Source: Mesohalobacter salilacus
GTDB taxonomy: Bacteria > Bacteroidota > Bacteroidia > Flavobacteriales > Flavobacteriaceae
Direction of reading: 5' to 3'
Length of the DNA: 64,000 bases
Assembly: GCA_003931895.1 (NCBI GenBank)
Contig: RRZV01000017.1
Coordinates: 62,001-126,000 of the forward strand
Both the position numbers and the translations under genes were made by a program. This document shows, one piece after another, positions 59,964-64,000 of the stretch (the first letter of the stretch is position 1; every line of letters begins with the position of its first letter). The notes under the pieces were generated by a model. That model was given only the letters and a program-made list of their open reading frames with translations, had not been told where the DNA came from and did not search any database.

Positions 59964-60944
59964 ATGTTAGAAATACATTCTTTAAAATATTCTTATGGCG
60001 ATGCATTTAAACTTAACGATATAAGTTTAAAATTAGATGTAGGTCAAACATTAGGTATTATAGGTCAAAGTGGATGTGGTAAAACGACATTGCTCAAGCT
60101 TATATTTGGTGAACTTGACGCAAATCAAGGCGAAATTTACTGGCATAAAGAAAAAATTCTAGGACCTTCATTTCAGCTTATTGCAGGAAGAGAAGATTTT
60201 AAATATGTAACTCAAGATTCTGAGTTGATGCCTTACACCACAGTTGTAGAAAATATTATCAAACCCTTATCAAGGCAACATCTAGAACAAAACATTTCAA
60301 GAGCTCGTGAACTGCTAGAGGTTTTAGGCCTTGAAAAATTAGAAAACTCAAAAGTAAAAAACCTAAGCGGTGGTCAACAACAAAGAGTGGCCATAGCTAA
60401 AGCATTGGCTAAAACACCTAGATTGCTTTTGCTTGACGAACCTTTTTCGCATATTGATCGTTTTTTTAAAAATAATTTGAGACGTAAGTTGTTTAAGTTT
60501 TTAAAAAACCAAGGTATAACTTGTGTTATAGCTACTCACGATAAAGACGACATTATGCCTTTTGCCAACAAATTACTGGTATTAAAAGACGGAAAGAAAA
60601 TAGCGCTTGATACCCCTTTTGAACTATATAAGAACAATAAAAACTCTTATATCGCAAGTTTGTTTGGTGATTTTAATCAAATTAAAGCCAAACAGATTTG
60701 GCCAGATATTGACATCAATGATAACTTGATTATTTACCCTTATGAAATTATTATTGAGCTATCTCAAAGTCCTGAAATTGAAATTATTGATCAATTTTTT
60801 GGTGGTCAATTTTTTAAAATCATTGTTCAATGGCAGTCTAAAAAGCTTTTTGTTTTATCAAAAGAACCTCTTGATGTTAAAAAGAATTATAAATTAATTT
60901 TTAAGAAAAATGACATTAAGAAGCGGTATAGACTCAATCAGTAA
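59964..60944 (+). CDS. ABC transporter ATP-binding protein (orphan)
   Basis: 326 residues. An ABC ATPase domain with Walker A GQSGCGKT (residues 34-41), Q-loop VTQDSELMPY, signature LSGGQQQR, Walker B LLLLDEPF and the switch His in ATHDKDD. The C-terminal about 95 residues look like a regulatory TOBE-like domain, as in PotA- or FbpC-type importers. No permease or binding-protein gene lies next to it. It may work with a distant permease or as a stand-alone ATPase. Cytosolic, membrane-peripheral. Confidence 0.88.
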   Translation: MLEIHSLKYSYGDAFKLNDISLKLDVGQTLGIIGQSGCGKTTLLKLIFGELDANQGEIYWHKEKILGPSFQLIAGREDFKYVTQDSELMPYTTVVENIIKPLSRQHLEQNISRARELLEVLGLEKLENSKVKNLSGGQQQRVAIAKALAKTPRLLLLDEPFSHIDRFFKNNLRRKLFKFLKNQGITCVIATHDKDDIMPFANKLLVLKDGKKIALDTPFELYKNNKNSYIASLFGDFNQIKAKQIWPDIDINDNLIIYPYEIIIELSQSPEIEIIDQFFGGQFFKIIVQWQSKKLFVLSKEPLDVKKNYKLIFKKNDIKKRYRLNQ

Positions 60945-61026
60945 AGCTTTTCTTTGATCTAAAAGAACTTATCATTTGCGTATAAACAATAATTATATTA
61001 CCTTAGTTAAAACAAAATGATAGCCC

Positions 61027-61329
61027 ATGTCTAAGTTTGGTGAAATCATTGACTTACAAGTTCCTGTACTACTAAACTTTTTTACAGAGTGGGACGAAAA
61101 TTGTAAGCTCGTACACCCTGTCCTTAAGGACGTCGCTGCCGCTATGGGTGACAATGCTAAAGTGGTTAAAATTGATGTAGACAAAAATCAAGAGCTCGCC
61201 GAAGCCCTTCGAATCAAAACTTTACCGACCTTTGTTATTTATAAATCTGGAGAAATGGTATGGCGAAAAAGCGGGTTTATGGAAGCACCTGATTTATTAG
61301 CCACGTTAAAAAATGATAAGCTTTATTGA
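61027..61329 (+). CDS. Thioredoxin-family protein with a single active-site Cys
   Basis: 100 residues, a complete thioredoxin fold (VPVLLNFFTEW, VVKIDVDKNQELAEALRIK, TLPTFVIYKSGE with the cis-Pro). The active site normally reads WCGPC; here it is WDENC, so the first, nucleophilic Cys is an Asp and only the second Cys remains. It cannot act as an ordinary disulfide reductase. It could be a redox-inactive chaperone or form mixed disulfides. Cytosolic. Convergent with cdaA. Confidence 0.9.
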   Translation: MSKFGEIIDLQVPVLLNFFTEWDENCKLVHPVLKDVAAAMGDNAKVVKIDVDKNQELAEALRIKTLPTFVIYKSGEMVWRKSGFMEAPDLLATLKNDKLY

Positions 61330-61343
61330 CCTCTTCTCAAGTT

Positions 61344-62123
61344 TTAGACAATATCATTTTTAATTTTATCTATCAAATCATCTTTATCTTTAAAGATGCA
61401 AAAATCTCCGTCCTTTATATAGGATATCTGCCCACTTTCTTCACTTACAACTAAGGCTAGTGCATCAGTTTTTTCTGTTATGCCAACGGCAGCACGATGC
61501 CTTAAACCAAACCTTAAAGGAATTTTACGGTCATTAGAAACGGGTAAAATTGCACGCGTCGCCGTTATTTTTTCGCCTTCTATTACCAAAGCGCCGTCGT
61601 GTAAGGTGCTATTCTTATAAAATATAGATTGAATAATAGGTTCGTTAATTTTAATATCCATCTCATCACCTGTATTCTTTACAAAATCAAGATTAGAACT
61701 TCGTCTAATAACAATTAAAGCCCCTGTTTTGCTTTCGCTCATTTTTTCACAGGCATTAATTACCTCATCGATATGGTCTAAAGCGTCTGTGGAACGTTTA
61801 CTGAAATTAAAATCTTTAAAAATTCCATTCTTATTAGTAATATTTGTCGAGCCAATTAAAAGAAAAAACTTCCGTATTTCCTGTTGAAAAACAACAATCA
61901 GCATGACTGCACCAACACTACTAAACAGTCCTAGAAAGCTACTGAGCATTTCCATATTTAAAAAATCGGTGAGCTTCCAGACCAAATAAATAATGACAAT
62001 GCCTATAAAAATATTAATAGCTACGGTACCGCGAATCAGCTTATATATATAATACAATAACGTGGCTACTAAAAGAATATCGATAAGGTCGAGAATTCTA
62101 AAGTCTAAAAAATCTAGTCCCAT
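61344..62123 (-). CDS. cdaA: Diadenylate cyclase (c-di-AMP synthase), CdaA type
   Basis: 259 residues from the ATG at 62123. Three N-terminal membrane helices (LDLIDILLVATLLYYIYKLI, INIFIGIVIIYLVW, SSVGAVMLIVVF), then a DisA_N cyclase domain with DGA (176-178, in STLHDGALVIEG) and RHR (208-210, in GLRHRAAVGI). It makes the second messenger c-di-AMP from two ATP at the inner membrane. In this family it is usually followed by CdaR, which is not seen here. Convergent with the one-Cys thioredoxin. Confidence 0.93.
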   Translation of the reverse strand: MGLDFLDFRILDLIDILLVATLLYYIYKLIRGTVAINIFIGIVIIYLVWKLTDFLNMEMLSSFLGLFSSVGAVMLIVVFQQEIRKFFLLIGSTNITNKNGIFKDFNFSKRSTDALDHIDEVINACEKMSESKTGALIVIRRSSNLDFVKNTGDEMDIKINEPIIQSIFYKNSTLHDGALVIEGEKITATRAILPVSNDRKIPLRFGLRHRAAVGITEKTDALALVVSEESGQISYIKDGDFCIFKDKDDLIDKIKNDIV

Positions 62124-62183
62124 GTTGTAAAAGTAATAAAAATGCACCCAACCTCAATCATCAAGGTGTTTTAAAAAAAGTTG

Positions 62184-62191
62184 TAAATTTG
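62184..62191 (+). promoter_or_regulatory. -7 box directly before the small PH-like gene
   Basis: TAAATTTG, a full match to TAnnTTTG, ending only 4 bases before the ATG at 62196, which suggests a leaderless transcript. No -33 TTTG at the expected distance. Confidence 0.4.
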
Positions 62192-62195
62192 AATC

Positions 62196-62588
62196 ATGAT
62201 TCTTAAATACAAGAAAAAAAGGTTATTGTTTATAAAAATATATTCTGCTGTGGTAGGTGTATTATTCCTGATTAACCTTTGGGCTCTTTTTGCTGAGGGT
62301 GATACTTATTTGAATATAATTACTACTGTTTTACTCGCCTTTTTTTGTTTTGGACTATTGTTTTATCAAAATGCTCGATATGACGACCAAAGAATTATAG
62401 GACAATTTGGTTGGCCAAAAATATATTATAAAGACATCACAGAAGTTAAATATTTTGCTGGTGATGTTGTCATCAAAACAAAGAAGCGTTCATTTGGGAT
62501 CAATAAGCAAACTGCAGATGAGGAATCACTCCTTAAATTCAAAGAAATATTAGAGCAACAAACGGAATTTCGACTGAATATAGCTTAA
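62196..62588 (+). CDS. Small membrane protein with PH-like soluble domain
   Basis: 130 residues. Two N-terminal membrane helices (IKIYSAVVGVLFLINLWALF, IITTVLLAFFCFGLLFY) and a C-terminal beta-rich domain of about 70 residues (YKDITEVKYFAGDVVIKTK, FGINKQTADEESLLKFKEIL) like a bacterial PH domain. No named family recognised. It lies divergent from cdaA (72 bases), and a -7 box sits immediately upstream. Function unknown. Confidence 0.6.
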   Translation: MILKYKKKRLLFIKIYSAVVGVLFLINLWALFAEGDTYLNIITTVLLAFFCFGLLFYQNARYDDQRIIGQFGWPKIYYKDITEVKYFAGDVVIKTKKRSFGINKQTADEESLLKFKEILEQQTEFRLNIA

Positions 62589-62648
62589 GTGTAACTTTTA
62601 AACAAAACTAATGTCTAATAACCTGATACTAAACTAAAATCAACAAAC

Positions 62649-64000
62649 ATGAACTTTTCACAATTTAAAACACTTGGTCTTTTGATGTGTTCTTCATTAT
62701 TTTTAATGGCATGTCAAAATGAGCAGAAAACAGAAACTGACCCGCCTGGAATTGAAACTGAATATATGGACACTTCGGTGAGGCCACAAGACGACTTTTT
62801 TACTTACGTTAATGGTAAATGGGTTGAGAACACAGAAATTCCTGACGACCAAGTCCGCTGGGGTGGCTTTGGCATTTTAAGAAAACAAACCGATGCTGAT
62901 GTCTTAAAAATCTTAAAAGAAGCGGAAGAATCTGGTAAGTATGATGCAGCATCAGATCAAGGTAAAGCCATTCAAGTGTTTAATTCTATCATGGATACCA
63001 TTGCTAGAAATAATACAGGAATTGAGCCTTTGAAAGCTTCATTTGAAAAGATAAACAACATTGAAAACATTGAAAGTCTCCAAACTGTTTTAGCTAAAAA
63101 TTCAGTGGAATTAAGCTCTCCTTTTATGGGCTTATTTGTGTATTCAGATCCTAATGACAGTAATACCAATGTCGCATATCTAGGCGTAGGTGGTTTAGGC
63201 CTTCCCGAAAGAGATTACTATTTGAAAGATGATGAAGACAGTAAAAAAATAAGAGAAGATTACAAAGTCTTTGTTGCAGATTTATTTGAAATGACTGGTG
63301 AAAATCCTAATACCGCAAAATCTTATGCAGAAACTATTCTGGAATACGAAACCATTCTTGCCAAACCACGATTAAATAAAGTTCAACGCCGGGACTTTAG
63401 AAACTACAATAATCGCTACGCTGTTGAAGATATAAAAACTTTAACCTCAAGTGTAGACTGGTCAAAATTCATGTCTGATTTAGGTATCGAGAAACAACCT
63501 GACACAGTCTTGGTCATGCAGACTAAGTATATGAAAACTTTAGACTCTGTTTTTAAAAACAGTCCGATTGATGATTTAAAAACGCTTGTAAAATGGTCAA
63601 CGCTTAATAGCGCTGCATCAAACTTATCAATGCCTCTTGAGCGCAGAAATTGGGAGTTTTACAATAAAAGACTTCGTGGCGCAAAAGCCCAAAAACCCCT
63701 TGATGAAAGAGCTTTAGCTGTTGTAAACGGTAGTATAGGTGAAGCTGTAGGGAAGCTGTATGTCGATGAAAAATTTCCGCCAGAAGCCAAGAAAAAAGCC
63801 GAAGAAATGGTAGCTAATGTTATTAAAGCTTTTAAAACGAGAGTCAACAATTTAGAGTGGATGAGTGATTCTACTAAAGTTAAAGCTATTGAAAAACTCG
63901 ACAAATTTACCGTAAAGATTGGTTATCCAGATGAATTTAAAGACTATTCTGATTTAGAGGTCAAACCCGAAAATTCTTATTATGAAAACCGTCTGGCTGT
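62649..64000 (+). CDS. M13-family metallopeptidase lipoprotein, 3' partial
   Basis: At least 450 residues, open to the window end. Lipoprotein signal (FKTLGLLMCSSLFLMAC), then the neprilysin/PepO N-terminal domain beginning SVRPQDDFFTYVNGKWVENTEIP, with YLGVGGLGLPERDYYL, YETILAKPRLNKVQRRD and KLYVDEKFPPEAKKKAEEMV, all usual in the M13 family. The catalytic HExxH motif lies downstream of the window, so activity cannot be confirmed. It would be an envelope-bound peptidase acting on small peptides. Confidence 0.92.
   Translation, partial: MNFSQFKTLGLLMCSSLFLMACQNEQKTETDPPGIETEYMDTSVRPQDDFFTYVNGKWVENTEIPDDQVRWGGFGILRKQTDADVLKILKEAEESGKYDAASDQGKAIQVFNSIMDTIARNNTGIEPLKASFEKINNIENIESLQTVLAKNSVELSSPFMGLFVYSDPNDSNTNVAYLGVGGLGLPERDYYLKDDEDSKKIREDYKVFVADLFEMTGENPNTAKSYAETILEYETILAKPRLNKVQRRDFRNYNNRYAVEDIKTLTSSVDWSKFMSDLGIEKQPDTVLVMQTKYMKTLDSVFKNSPIDDLKTLVKWSTLNSAASNLSMPLERRNWEFYNKRLRGAKAQKPLDERALAVVNGSIGEAVGKLYVDEKFPPEAKKKAEEMVANVIKAFKTRVNNLEWMSDSTKVKAIEKLDKFTVKIGYPDEFKDYSDLEVKPENSYYENRLA

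Noticed and set aside
1-64000. tRNA, rRNA and CRISPR arrays
   Set aside because: I saw no cloverleaf with T-loop and acceptor pattern, no rRNA signature strings, and no regularly spaced direct repeats. A tRNAscan-SE run would be decisive.
1-64000. Phage or IS genes
   Set aside because: No integrase, transposase, capsid or portal protein is recognisable among the translated frames; the only mobile signs are short repeats and toxin-antitoxin pairs.

Overview
This window comes from the chromosome of a member of the Bacteroidota, almost certainly a Flavobacteriaceae-type (probably marine) bacterium. The sequence is AT-rich, and several starts are preceded by the Bacteroidota sigma-factor -7 signature TAnnTTTG (asd, the thioesterase, doxX, the M23 gene, the porin) rather than by Shine-Dalgarno sites. 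There is a type IX secretion sorting domain on an M36 protease, and many families typical of Flavobacteriia occur (DUF420-SCO1-two subunit-III oxidase block, CCDC81-like HU plus SPOR fusion, DUF6607, DUF6427 and DUF6909-type proteins, CarboxypepD_reg outer-membrane barrel). Genus cannot be resolved from the sequence alone. No rRNA, tRNA, CRISPR, prophage or IS transposase gene was seen.

Layout. 1-8.2 kb: a 5'-truncated TlpA-like thioredoxin, then a same-strand run: SSS sodium symporter, lipoprotein RidA-like protein, SDR, lipoprotein S33 peptidase, SGNH-like protein, MBOAT acyltransferase and DUF418 membrane protein. 8.3-11.5 kb: GapN-type aldehyde dehydrogenase, then on the minus strand a DMT exporter, an ArsC/Spx-like protein and a small membrane protein. 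11.5-12.2 kb: a PIN toxin/antitoxin pair lying in the tail of a cytochrome oxidase assembly operon (12.2-17.1 kb: ctaB, two subunit-III-like proteins, subunit IV, a thioredoxin-fold protein, SCO1, DUF420). 17.3-23.5 kb: a divergent RsuA/RluB-like pseudouridine synthase, small membrane proteins, DUF6607 and DoxX proteins, and a DtxR-ZIP metal operon with a visible operator palindrome. 24-34 kb: waaA, a DegT aminotransferase, a ketoacyl synthase, sodB, rnhB, a large lipoprotein, aat and an AtoE-type transporter. 34-39.4 kb: a putative porin and an iron-related run (hemH, MATE, ferritin, a Lys/Cys-rich miniprotein). 39.4-45 kb: an AAG glycosylase, an M23-GH3-DUF6909 operon and a HigBA-type pair. 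45-57 kb: comF, the 2-oxoglutarate dehydrogenase E1/E2 genes, a polyprenyl synthase, an HU-SPOR protein, a thioesterase, a TonB-type barrel and asd. 57-64 kb: a T9SS M36 protease, an orphan ABC ATPase, a one-Cys thioredoxin, the c-di-AMP synthase CdaA, and an M13 peptidase cut by the window end.

Most genes are housekeeping. The least ordinary material is non-coding or structural: two copies, in opposite orientation, of one structured intergenic element (about 18.1-18.3 and 23.8-23.96 kb); an 83-bp sequence bounded by a perfect 22-bp inverted repeat (20.4 kb); palindromic repeats read as protein in the SSS C-terminus and in the linker of the E2 subunit of 2-oxoglutarate dehydrogenase; and several proteins of familiar fold that have lost the expected catalytic residue (RidA-like, RluB-like, thioredoxin). 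I did not find a clear multi-gene system that is both complete and plainly undescribed. The M23-GH3-DUF6909 operon and the SGNH-MBOAT-DUF418 cassette are the best gene-level candidates.
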